A stretch of DNA of 48,514 bases from Flaviaesturariibacter aridisoli (GTDB lineage: Bacteria; Bacteroidota; Bacteroidia; Chitinophagales; Chitinophagaceae): the NCBI RefSeq assembly GCF_004343705.1, contig NZ_SKFH01000024.1, positions 1 through 48,514 of the forward strand. The letters run 5' to 3'. Of this stretch, positions 40,203 to 48,514 are shown one piece after another; position 1 is the stretch's first letter, and every line of letters starts with the position of its first letter. The position numbers and the translations under genes are program-made. Under the pieces are notes generated by a model that worked only from the letters and a program-made list of their open reading frames with translations, did not search any database and had not been told where the DNA came from.

Positions 40203-41108
40203 ATGCGGTGCCTTGTCCGCCGAAGCCTTGGCGCAGGCGGATTGATATTTCTGCTCAGCAGTTGCCAGCTCTTCACCAATCCCCATTCGCCGGCGGGCTA
40301 CGTGCTGCCGCGCCCCGAGATCCACTTCCTGGGCAAGAAGCTCAGCGAGGTCTCCGGGCTCTTCTATTTAAAAGGAACATCGTCGATGCTGGCCATCGCC
40401 GACGACAAGAAGCACGTGTTCCGTGTATACACGGACGGGACCGTCGACGACTTTTATACCGAGGAGTTCGCGCCCAGCGCCGACTACGAGGACGTGCTGC
40501 AGCTCGACAGCACCGTGTACGTGCTCGCTTCCGACGGCACCCTCTTTGCTTCCCACCGCGCTGATAGCGGCCTGGTAACCGAAACCTACCACCTCGAGGT
40601 GCCCCTGCCGGAAACTGTGGAGCGGGACGCCGAAGGCAAGCCCAAAGAAGGCTCGGTGGATTTTGAAACGATGTATTACGATTCCTCGGCCCGCGGGGTG
40701 ATCCTGCTGTCGAAGAACATCAAGGGCGAGAACAATACGGGTGTCCGTACGGCCTGGCGCTTCGACCCCGCAACCCGCCGCTTTGACCCGAAGCCTTTTT
40801 ATACGATCCGCCAAAAGGACGTGGCCGACGTGCTGAAAGACGGCAAGGCGCAGTTCAAGCCCTCGGCGGCGGCCTTCAACCCGCTGAGCGGCCAGCTGTT
40901 CATCCTCTCCTCCGCCGGTCACCTGCTGGTGATCACCAACGGGCGCGACAGTGTAGAAGCGGCGTACCGGCTCAACCCCAGCTTTTACCCGCAGGCCGAG
41001 GGAATAGCTTTTGCAGAGAACGGGGATATGTATATCTCCAACGAGGCCAAGTTGGGCAAAGCCACCCTGCTCCGTATCCCCTACGGCCGCAAAGGCAAGC
41101 GCCACTAG
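40203..41108 (+). CDS. SdiA-regulated-like beta-propeller lipoprotein
   Basis: Predicted 301-residue lipoprotein. The ATG at 40203 (MRCLVRRSLGAGGLIFLLSS then C) gives a lipobox Cys at residue 21; the longer frame from 40050 does not. The repeated strand pattern (KKLSEVSGLFYLKGTSSMLA, EDVLQLDSTVYVLASDGTLF, QAEGIAFAENGDMYISNEAK) resembles the SdiA-regulated family of propeller-like proteins. It ends 27 bp before the three-domain phosphoesterase gene, so the two are probably co-transcribed. Ligand and role unknown. Confidence 0.72.
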   Translation: MRCLVRRSLGAGGLIFLLSSCQLFTNPHSPAGYVLPRPEIHFLGKKLSEVSGLFYLKGTSSMLAIADDKKHVFRVYTDGTVDDFYTEEFAPSADYEDVLQLDSTVYVLASDGTLFASHRADSGLVTETYHLEVPLPETVERDAEGKPKEGSVDFETMYYDSSARGVILLSKNIKGENNTGVRTAWRFDPATRRFDPKPFYTIRQKDVADVLKDGKAQFKPSAAAFNPLSGQLFILSSAGHLLVITNGRDSVEAAYRLNPSFYPQAEGIAFAENGDMYISNEAKLGKATLLRIPYGRKGKRH

Positions 41109-41135
41109 GCCGTTGGAGCGGAAAAACAAGCACCG

Positions 41136-44100
41136 ATGAAAAGGATTTTTTTGAGCTGGGCCCTGCTGCTGCTGACCGGCGTCCTCTGGGCGCAAACCGA
41201 TTCCGTACGCCACCGCATCTTCCTGCTCGGCGACGCCGGCGACCTGGCGCCCGACGGCCGCCAGCCCACCGGCGACTGGCTGCGGCGCAACGTGGACTGG
41301 AACGACGAGCGCAACATGGCCATCTGGCTCGGCGACAACATCTACCCCCTGGGCCTGCCCACGGAAGGCGAAGCCGACTTCAAGGAATCCAAGAAGATCC
41401 TCGACTACGAGATCGACCTCACGCGGGGCAAAAAGGCCCGCGCCTACTTCATCCCCGGCAACCACGACTGGATGAACGGGAAGATCGGCGGCTGGCTGCG
41501 CGTGCAGAACCAGGTAGACTATATCAACTCACTCCAACTCAACAATGTGGAAGCATGGCCCCGCGGCGGCTGCCCCGGCCCGGAAACCATCGAGGTGGAC
41601 AGCCAGCTGGTGGTGGTGCTGATGGACAGCCAGTGGTTCCTCTACATCCACGACAAGCCCGGCCCCGGCTCCAACTGCGCTTCGAAGAGCATCGAAGACT
41701 TCACCACCGAGCTCGAGGAGGTCATCCAGACCCATCCCAACCAGCTGGTGGTGCTGGCGATGCACCACCCCATCTACTCGCAGGGCGTGCACGGCGGCGC
41801 CTATACCCTGAAGCAGCACATCTTCCCGCTGGCCGAGGCGATCCACGGCCTCTACATCCCGCTGCCCGTGCTCGGCTCAATCTATCCCATTGCCCGCGGC
41901 GTGTTCGGCAACGTGCAGGACTTCAATCACCCCGTATACCGCGCCATGGCCAAGGCCATCGAGGACGTGCTGAAAAAATATCCCAACACCATCACCGTGG
42001 CCGGCCACGACCACAGCCAGCAGCTGCTGCGCAAGCCCAAAGACAGCCTCTACTATATCGTGAGCGGCGCCGTGGCGGAACTGACGCGGATCAAAAAAGC
42101 CAACGACAACCTGCTTTATGGCAGCGTGCAGAATGGCTTCGCCGTGCTCGAAGTACTCAAGAGCGGCAAGGTGAACGTGCGCTATTACAACGCGGACAGT
42201 CCGGGCATGGAAGCTCCGAACTTTTCCAGGGAACTCTTTGCCATCCGGAAGCAGCCCCTGCCGCCGGTAGATACCATTTATGGCCCGCTGCCCACCTCCA
42301 TCACGCTGGCTGCCAACGCGCGGCTTGAACGGAAGGGCCTCCGCACGCTGCTCACCGGCCAGAACTACCGCGCCGAATGGACGACGCCCGTGACGGTGCC
42401 GGTGCTCAACATCAGCACCGAGCAGGGCGGCCTCAAACCGGTGCGCCTGGGTGGTGGCAAGCAAACCCGCTCCCTGCGCCTCGAAGAAAAGGACGGTCAC
42501 GAGTGGGCCCTGCGCTCCATCGAGAAGTTCCCCGACGCCGCCATCCCCGCCGACCTGCGCCAGACCTTCGCCAAGGACATCGTGGAGCAGGGCATCTCGG
42601 CGTCTTATCCCTACGCTTCGCTGTCGTACGACCCGCTGGCCCGCGCAGTGGGCATTCCCGTCATCCGCCGCAAGCTCGTGTATATTCCCAACGACAAGCG
42701 GCTCGGCCGCTTCAACGCCCAGTTCTCCAACGTGCTGGCGATCCTCGAAGAGCGCGAGCCGGTGGGGGTGAAGAAATCGTACAATACCGAAGACCTGCTG
42801 TTCCGCCTGTTCAAGGACAACGACGACCACGTGCTCCAGCACCGCGTGCTGCAGGCGCGCCTCCTCGACATGTTCATCATGGACTTCGACCGCCACGAGG
42901 ACCAGTGGCGCTGGGCCACACAGGATACGGGCAAGGGCAAGCTCTATTACCCCATCCCCCGCGACCACGACCAGGCCTTTTTCGTCAATCAGGGCCTCGT
43001 GCCCTGGTTTGCCCGCAAGCCCTGGTTCCTGCCCGAAGTGCAGGGTTTCCGGGCGCATGCCGACAACATCAAGACCTTCAACCGCGTAGCCCGCAATTTC
43101 GACCGCTTCTTCCTCAACGAGCTCGACGAGGCCCAGTGGATGCGGATGACCGACGAGTTTCTCCAGCAGATGACCGACACCGTCATCAACGAGGCCCTGC
43201 GCCAGCAACCCGTAGAAGTACAGGACAAGAACATGGAGAAGATCATCAGCACGCTCAAGGAGCGCCGGAAGTATTTCCGCGAGGAGATGCTGGCCTATTA
43301 CCGTTTTATTTCAAAGGAAGTGAACGTGTTGGGCTCCAACGATCGCGAGGAGTTTCGCGTACGCCGCCTCGAAGATGGAAAGGTGCACGTGCTGGTGCAA
43401 AGCCTCAGCAAGGAAGGCGTCGTCAAGGGCCGCATGTATGAGCGTACCTTCGACCCGAAGGTGACCAAGGAGGTCATTCTCTACGGCCTCAGCGACGACG
43501 ACCATTTCTTTTTTGAAGGCGATGGCAACAGCGGCATCAAGGTGCGCGCCATCGGCGGCGCCGGCTCGGATTCGTTTGTCAACAATACGCTGCACGGCTC
43601 GCTCCGCGTATACGACGCCACCTTCGAGAACAACAAGCTGGTGGGTGTCAGCAGTGCACAAAGCAAGCTGAGCAAGGATCCGCAGGTAAACCGCTACAAC
43701 CGCCTCGGCTACAAATACAATTTGTTCCGGCCCGGCCTCACCGCGGCCTACAACGTCGACGACGGCCTTTACCTCGGCATGTTCCTCGAAAGCGTGCGCC
43801 AGGGCTTCCGCAAGGAGCCGTATAAGAGCCGCCACTACGTGAACATCAGCCACGCGTTGGCCACCAACTCGTCCCGTTTTCGCTACGAGGGCGACTTCAC
43901 CCAGGTGATCGGCCATGAGGACCTCACCATCCGCGCCGACATTCGTGCCCCGATCAATGTCACGAACTTCTTCGGCTTTGGAAACAATACCGCATTTCTA
44001 CGGACGATGCCCGAAGGCGAGCGCTTCTACCGCGTGCGCTACGACATCTCCGACGTATATGTGCTGCTTCGCCGCCAGCTACAATCGTGGATGCGGATCA

Positions 44101-44783
44101 ACTACGGCCTCAGCTTCCAGTATTTCCGGGTGCACGAGCAGCAGAACAAGGATCATTTCATAGATAGGTCGGGCATCCCGGGCATCGACTATGGAACCCT
44201 GTATAAAGAGAAGTTCTTTGCCGGCCCGCATTTCAAGCTCGACATCAACACGCAGAACAACAAGATCATCCCTACGCGCGGCCTGCTGATGGACCTCAAC
44301 GTGCGCCCGCTGATCGGGCTCAACGACCAGAGCCATACGGTCACCCGCGCCGACGTGGACATGCGGATCTATTCGAGCCTGTTCAGCTACCCGCGCTTCG
44401 TGCTCGCCGAGCGCTTCGGCTACGGTCGCGTGTTTGGCAAGACGGTGGAGATCCCGCAGGCCTATTACCTCTCGGGTATCAACAACCTGCGGGGCTATCG
44501 CCGCGACCGCTTTGCGGGCAAGAGCGTACTGTACCTGCAAAGCGAGATGCGCTTCCGCATCGCCGACTTCAGTACCTACCTGTTTCCCGGCTCCATCGGC
44601 CTCCTGGGCTTCTTCGACGTGGGCCAGGTAAAGTACCCCGACGATCCGCCAAAGGGCTGGTTTGCCGGCTACGGCGGCGGCATCTGGGTCGCCCCGGTGA
44701 AGCGCTTCGTGGTAACGGGCATGCTGGCCTGGAGCGCCGAGGAAAAAGCGCTGCCGCTGATTACGTTCGGCTTTCCATTCTAG
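41136..44783 (+). CDS. Phosphoesterase - kinase-like - Omp85 barrel fusion protein
   Basis: A 1215-residue exported protein with three parts. (1) Signal peptide (MKRIFLSWALLLLTGVLWAQ), then a calcineurin-like metallophosphoesterase: GDAGD, GDNIY (66-70), GNHDW (108-112), AMHHPIY and GHDH (290-293). (2) A central region, about 430-720, with MDFDRHEDQWRW (582-593) and PIPRDHDQAF (Asp610, Asp612). This D-x-D-R-H ... D-x-D layout resembles the catalytic and metal-binding loops of atypical kinases such as HipA or CotH. (3) From about 860 an Omp85/surface-antigen barrel, ending TFGFPF with the C-terminal Phe used by the BAM machinery. An enzyme displayed on an outer-membrane barrel is the simplest reading. 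The kinase part is inferred from motifs only. Confidence 0.82.
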   Translation: MKRIFLSWALLLLTGVLWAQTDSVRHRIFLLGDAGDLAPDGRQPTGDWLRRNVDWNDERNMAIWLGDNIYPLGLPTEGEADFKESKKILDYEIDLTRGKKARAYFIPGNHDWMNGKIGGWLRVQNQVDYINSLQLNNVEAWPRGGCPGPETIEVDSQLVVVLMDSQWFLYIHDKPGPGSNCASKSIEDFTTELEEVIQTHPNQLVVLAMHHPIYSQGVHGGAYTLKQHIFPLAEAIHGLYIPLPVLGSIYPIARGVFGNVQDFNHPVYRAMAKAIEDVLKKYPNTITVAGHDHSQQLLRKPKDSLYYIVSGAVAELTRIKKANDNLLYGSVQNGFAVLEVLKSGKVNVRYYNADSPGMEAPNFSRELFAIRKQPLPPVDTIYGPLPTSITLAANARLERKGLRTLLTGQNYRAEWTTPVTVPVLNISTEQGGLKPVRLGGGKQTRSLRLEEKDGHEWALRSIEKFPDAAIPADLRQTFAKDIVEQGISASYPYASLSYDPLARAVGIPVIRRKLVYIPNDKRLGRFNAQFSNVLAILEEREPVGVKKSYNTEDLLFRLFKDNDDHVLQHRVLQARLLDMFIMDFDRHEDQWRWATQDTGKGKLYYPIPRDHDQAFFVNQGLVPWFARKPWFLPEVQGFRAHADNIKTFNRVARNFDRFFLNELDEAQWMRMTDEFLQQMTDTVINEALRQQPVEVQDKNMEKIISTLKERRKYFREEMLAYYRFISKEVNVLGSNDREEFRVRRLEDGKVHVLVQSLSKEGVVKGRMYERTFDPKVTKEVILYGLSDDDHFFFEGDGNSGIKVRAIGGAGSDSFVNNTLHGSLRVYDATFENNKLVGVSSAQSKLSKDPQVNRYNRLGYKYNLFRPGLTAAYNVDDGLYLGMFLESVRQGFRKEPYKSRHYVNISHALATNSSRFRYEGDFTQVIGHEDLTIRADIRAPINVTNFFGFGNNTAFLRTMPEGERFYRVRYDISDVYVLLRRQLQSWMRINYGLSFQYFRVHEQQNKDHFIDRSGIPGIDYGTLYKEKFFAGPHFKLDINTQNNKIIPTRGLLMDLNVRPLIGLNDQSHTVTRADVDMRIYSSLFSYPRFVLAERFGYGRVFGKTVEIPQAYYLSGINNLRGYRRDRFAGKSVLYLQSEMRFRIADFSTYLFPGSIGLLGFFDVGQVKYPDDPPKGWFAGYGGGIWVAPVKRFVVTGMLAWSAEEKALPLITFGFPF

Positions 44784-44833
44784 GAAAGATTTTAGGTCGG
44801 AGGACAGCAGTGGTATGTCGCGGCCGCCCGGTC

Positions 44834-44863
44834 CGTCGTTGCGAGCGCAGCGAAGCAACGACG
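44834..44863. repeat. Imperfect 30-bp palindrome (GAGCGCAGCGAA core)
   Basis: CGTCGTTGC, then GAGCGCAGCGAA, then GCAACGACG: 9-bp perfect arms. Related to the element at 22008. It lies in the short gap after the fusion protein and could act in 3'-end formation. Confidence 0.7.
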
Positions 44864-44905
44864 ATCGCGAAAGGGGCACGTGCAATCAGGATAAAGGGGC
44901 AGGTG

Positions 44906-45568
44906 TCACTTGCGCTTTACCACTTCCGCTTTCATCACTTTCTGAAAGTATGGGCACAAGGGCTTGAGGCCGCATTCCTCGCACTTGGGCCTCCGCGCGA
45001 CGCACACGTAGCGGCCGTGGAGGATCAGCCAGTGGTGGAACTTGTATACGAGCCCGGTCGGTACGTACTTAATGAGTTGCTTTTCGGTTTCGAGCGGCGT
45101 TTTGGCGCGGACCGTCAGGCCGAGGCGGGCCGATACGCGGAACACGTGGGTATCCACGGCCATGTTGGGCTGGTTGTCGACCACGGAGGTGATCACGTTG
45201 GCGGTTTTGCGCCCGACGCCCGGGAGCTGCACCAGCTCGTCTACGGTCATGGGGATCTCGCCGGCGAATTTTTCTTCCACCATTTTAGCCATTCCCATCA
45301 GGTGGCGGGTTTTGTTGCCGGGAAAGGAGATCGACTTGATATAGGAAAACAGCTCGTCGTATTCGGCGGTTGCGAGGGACGGGATGTCGGGGTAGCGCTC
45401 GAAGAGGGCGGGGGTGTGCATGTTCACCCGCTTGTCGGTGCATTGCGCCGACAGGATGACGGCCACCAGGAGCTGGTAGGGATTGTCGTAAAGCAGCTCG
45501 GTTTCCGGGTCGGGCATGGCCTCTTCAAAGTAGGCGATGACGTGCTCAAAGCGTTGCTTGCGGGTCAT
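44906..45568 (-). CDS. nth: Endonuclease III (DNA glycosylase/AP lyase)
   Basis: Predicted 220-residue enzyme that removes oxidised pyrimidines and nicks abasic sites. The helix-hairpin-helix is LPGVGRKTANVI with the catalytic Lys121; the catalytic Asp is Asp139 in AVDTHVFRVSARLG. The [4Fe-4S] ligands are Cys189, Cys196, Cys199 and Cys205 (C-x6-C-x2-C-x5-C). A TATCTTG box is 5 bp before its start. Length and motifs are complete. Confidence 0.97.
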   Translation of the reverse strand: MTRKQRFEHVIAYFEEAMPDPETELLYDNPYQLLVAVILSAQCTDKRVNMHTPALFERYPDIPSLATAEYDELFSYIKSISFPGNKTRHLMGMAKMVEEKFAGEIPMTVDELVQLPGVGRKTANVITSVVDNQPNMAVDTHVFRVSARLGLTVRAKTPLETEKQLIKYVPTGLVYKFHHWLILHGRYVCVARRPKCEECGLKPLCPYFQKVMKAEVVKRK

Positions 45569-45573
45569 TGCCG

Positions 45574-45580
45574 CAAGATA
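45574..45580 (-). promoter_or_regulatory. -7-like box of nth
   Basis: CAAGATA on the plus strand reads TATCTTG on the minus strand, a short form of TAnnTTTG, 5 bp before the nth start codon. Confidence 0.45.
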
Positions 45581-45601
45581 GCAAGGGGCCGGGTTGTGTG
45601 G

Positions 45602-45841
45602 TTAGTTGCGGGTAGAGGCGGCCGGGGAACTGGCGTACGCATACTTGAGCACATTGAGGATGACCTCGGTGCGGGGCGATTCGGTGATTGCGTTGAGGCG
45701 TTCGTGGGCGGTTTTGAGCACCGCGAGCTTTTCGCGGAGCGCCCAGCTGCGGGCCAATTCGGTATCAAGAGCAGCAGACTCTTCCTGGCTCATTTCATGG
45801 TAGAGATAACGCAGGAGGTCCTCCGGTGTGTACTGGTGCAT
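45602..45841 (-). CDS. Small helical protein, anti-sigma-like N-terminus
   Basis: Predicted 79-residue protein (MHQYTPEDLLRYLYHEMSQE). The opening LRYLYHEMSQEES and the following helices resemble the N-terminal part of small Bacteroidota proteins related to anti-sigma factor domains, but no zinc-binding HCC motif or membrane helix is visible. No sigma factor is next to it. It lies in the gap between nth and divIC on the same strand. Confidence 0.55.
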   Translation of the reverse strand: MHQYTPEDLLRYLYHEMSQEESAALDTELARSWALREKLAVLKTAHERLNAITESPRTEVILNVLKYAYASSPAASTRN

Positions 45842-45911
45842 AATCCTTATTTAGGTCGTGTGGGACGGTGCTTGGTGGGTGGTATGCAACACTAACGGCG
45901 TTACGGGGTGC

Positions 45912-46232
45912 TTATTGTGCGGGGGCGTCGCTGTTTTTCGGCTCCGCTACGAGGAAGAGGTCTTCATTGTCGCGTTTCATGCCGTAGCGTTCCCGGGCAA
46001 AGCGCTCGATGGTGGCAGGGTCGTGGCGAAGGTTCTCAGCAAACTGCCGCTCTTTCCCGATCTGGTCCTGGTACTGCTTTTTGGAGGTCTGCAGCTCCCG
46101 CAGCTCACGGCGGCGCTCCCGCTGGGCGAAGAAATCGTTGCGGTCGAAAAAGAGCAGCCAGAGCACGAAGGCCAGCCCGGCGATGAAGAATTTATTACGA
46201 AGAAAGGATGGGATACGGCGCAGCAGGCTCAT
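45912..46232 (-). CDS. Septum formation initiator, FtsB/DivIC family
   Basis: Predicted 106-residue bitopic division protein: one membrane helix (FIAGLAFVLWLLFF, residues 16-29), then a coiled coil (RERRRELRELQTSKKQYQDQ) and the short C-terminal LRHDPATIERFARERYGMKR typical of FtsB/DivIC. It would link FtsL and FtsQ in the divisome. Enolase two genes upstream is its common neighbour in Bacteroidota. Confidence 0.88.
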   Translation of the reverse strand: MSLLRRIPSFLRNKFFIAGLAFVLWLLFFDRNDFFAQRERRRELRELQTSKKQYQDQIGKERQFAENLRHDPATIERFARERYGMKRDNEDLFLVAEPKNSDAPAQ

Positions 46233-46307
46233 GTTCGCGAATTCAGTAATACGAAGATAGAGAATCTGGAATCAATTAGCCGGTTAATGGATTAACCGGT
46301 TGATGGG

Positions 46308-46898
46308 TTATAATAGGCGCTCAAGCTTTGCTTTCACCTCCGGCCACTCATCGTCGATAATGCTGAAGACCACGGTGTGGCGGATGCTGCCGTCGGCATG
46401 GAGTCCGTGCTTGCGCAGCACCGCTTCCTGCACGCCGCCGATCTTTTGAACGGCCTTCTGCGAGCGCTCATTCTGGTGGGCCACTTCGAACTCCACCCGC
46501 TGGTAGCCCAGGGTTTCAAAGGCATAGCGCAGCAGGAGGTACTTGCACTCCTTGTTGTGCACCTTGCCCCAGTATTCGGGCACGTACCAGGTATAGCCGA
46601 TGGAGAGCCGCTTCATGGCCGGCTCGATGCGGTAATAGCGGGTCATGCCCATCACGGCGCCTGTGGCGGCATCCCGCATCACAAACGACACCTGCATCCC
46701 GGTGTTGCGTTCGTCGAAGGCAGCGGCGATGTACCTGTCGAATTGCGCGTCGTAGGTATCGTTGACGAGGAGCGTCTTCGTGTATTCCCAGATGCGCGGG
46801 TCGCGGGCTAGGGCGCGGAGTTCCGCCACATGACTGTCGGCCAGCAGCTCGAGGTATACGTATTTTCCTTGCAATTGCGAAAGGTCGATCGGGATCAT
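46308..46898 (-). CDS. GNAT family N-acetyltransferase (RimJ/RimL-like)
   Basis: Predicted 196-residue acetyltransferase. Typical elements are VYLELLADSHVAELRALARD at the N-terminus, the MGMTRYYRIEPAMKRLSIGY strand, the acetyl-CoA loop region YVPEYWGKVHNKECKYLLLR and the C-terminal FEVAHQNERSQKAVQKIGGV. The order matches RimJ/RimL-type enzymes that acetylate protein N-termini or small molecules; substrate unknown. It has an exact -7 box 4 bp before the ATG, so it is probably transcribed apart from eno. Confidence 0.88.
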   Translation of the reverse strand: MIPIDLSQLQGKYVYLELLADSHVAELRALARDPRIWEYTKTLLVNDTYDAQFDRYIAAAFDERNTGMQVSFVMRDAATGAVMGMTRYYRIEPAMKRLSIGYTWYVPEYWGKVHNKECKYLLLRYAFETLGYQRVEFEVAHQNERSQKAVQKIGGVQEAVLRKHGLHADGSIRHTVVFSIIDDEWPEVKAKLERLL

Positions 46899-46902
46899 GG
46901 GG

Positions 46903-46910
46903 CAAAGCTA
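46903..46910 (-). promoter_or_regulatory. -7 promoter box of the GNAT gene
   Basis: CAAAGCTA on the plus strand reads TAGCTTTG on the minus strand, an exact TAnnTTTG match ending 4 bp before the start codon; leaderless transcript predicted. Confidence 0.65.
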
Positions 46911-47045
46911 GGCGTTGAAGAGAAAGAGCGCAGGTGCCGCAAGCGGTACACATAGATTTATTATGATTCGATACGATTTTGATGACGCCCGCAAAAGTCT
47001 ATCTGCGCTGATCTGAATAATCCTATAGAATCTGCGTTCATTGTC

Positions 47046-47075
47046 AAAAAAAAGCCCCTCTTGTGGAGGGGCTTT
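47046..47075 (-). terminator. Terminator of eno
   Basis: On the minus strand AAAGCCCCTC and GAGGGGCTTT form a 10-bp stem followed by eight T (A46-A53 on the plus strand). It lies just after the eno stop. Confidence 0.93.
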
Positions 47076-47083
47076 AGGCTTTA

Positions 47084-48484
<1,401 letters not shown>

Positions 48485-48514
48485 AAGCGGGAGGCCCGGA
48501 TCACAAAGTGATCC

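Overview
The window looks like a chromosomal piece of a high-GC Bacteroidota, most like the family Chitinophagaceae. The support is: TAnnTTTG-type -7 boxes directly in front of start codons with almost no Shine-Dalgarno sequences; paired secreted M16 proteases; DUF502, DUF1015 and HD-DUF5706 (Pycsar-effector type) proteins; an enolase-DivIC neighbourhood; and many small lipoproteins. Most genes are GC-rich. A stretch near 35.8-38.8 kb is clearly poorer in GC and reads as an accessory island.

Layout. 1-98 is a TCACGCC heptamer array. 208-6461: two tandem paralogous M16 metalloproteases. 6608-7117: two small proteins. 7245-8818 (minus): two secreted ferritin-like proteins. 9077-15931 (minus): a TetR - TolC - membrane fusion protein - RND pump operon with a probable TetR operator. 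16039-17653: DUF502 protein and a secreted zinc phospholipase C/nuclease-like protein. 17654-18423: intergenic, with a 15-unit 21-bp array. 18424-23982: serC, DUF1015, a TPR protein and a long-chain acyl-CoA ligase. 23973-26385 (minus): an NmrA-like protein and four small disordered hydrophilic proteins. 26580-31231: outer-membrane protein, OsmC, response regulator, and the alpha/gamma subunit of a 2-oxoacid:ferredoxin oxidoreductase. 31443-34487: two paralogous lipoproteins, a methyltransferase, an SRPBCC protein and a HEAT-like protein. 34591-34842: a second exactly phased 21-bp array.

The accessory island (about 35.8-38.8 kb) carries two AT-rich cassette-like genes bounded by integron attC-like sequences, a REP-associated Y1 transposase between inverted REP hairpins, a duplicated C-terminal fragment of the neighbouring HD-DUF5706 protein, and a two-gene nucleotidyltransferase module. 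It is followed by the intact HD-DUF5706 protein, an SdiA-regulated-like lipoprotein, and a three-part phosphoesterase / kinase-like / Omp85-barrel protein. The window ends with nth, a small helical protein, divIC, a GNAT acetyltransferase and eno.

The least-described signals are (i) two arrays with exact 21-bp phasing, (ii) intergenic arrays of degenerate 7-bp words, often laid out as inverted pairs that form long hairpins, (iii) the integron-cassette-like pair without an integrase, and (iv) the phosphoesterase-kinase-like-barrel fusion. No rRNA, tRNA or CRISPR array was found. Functions were assigned by reading motifs in the translations; no database search was possible.
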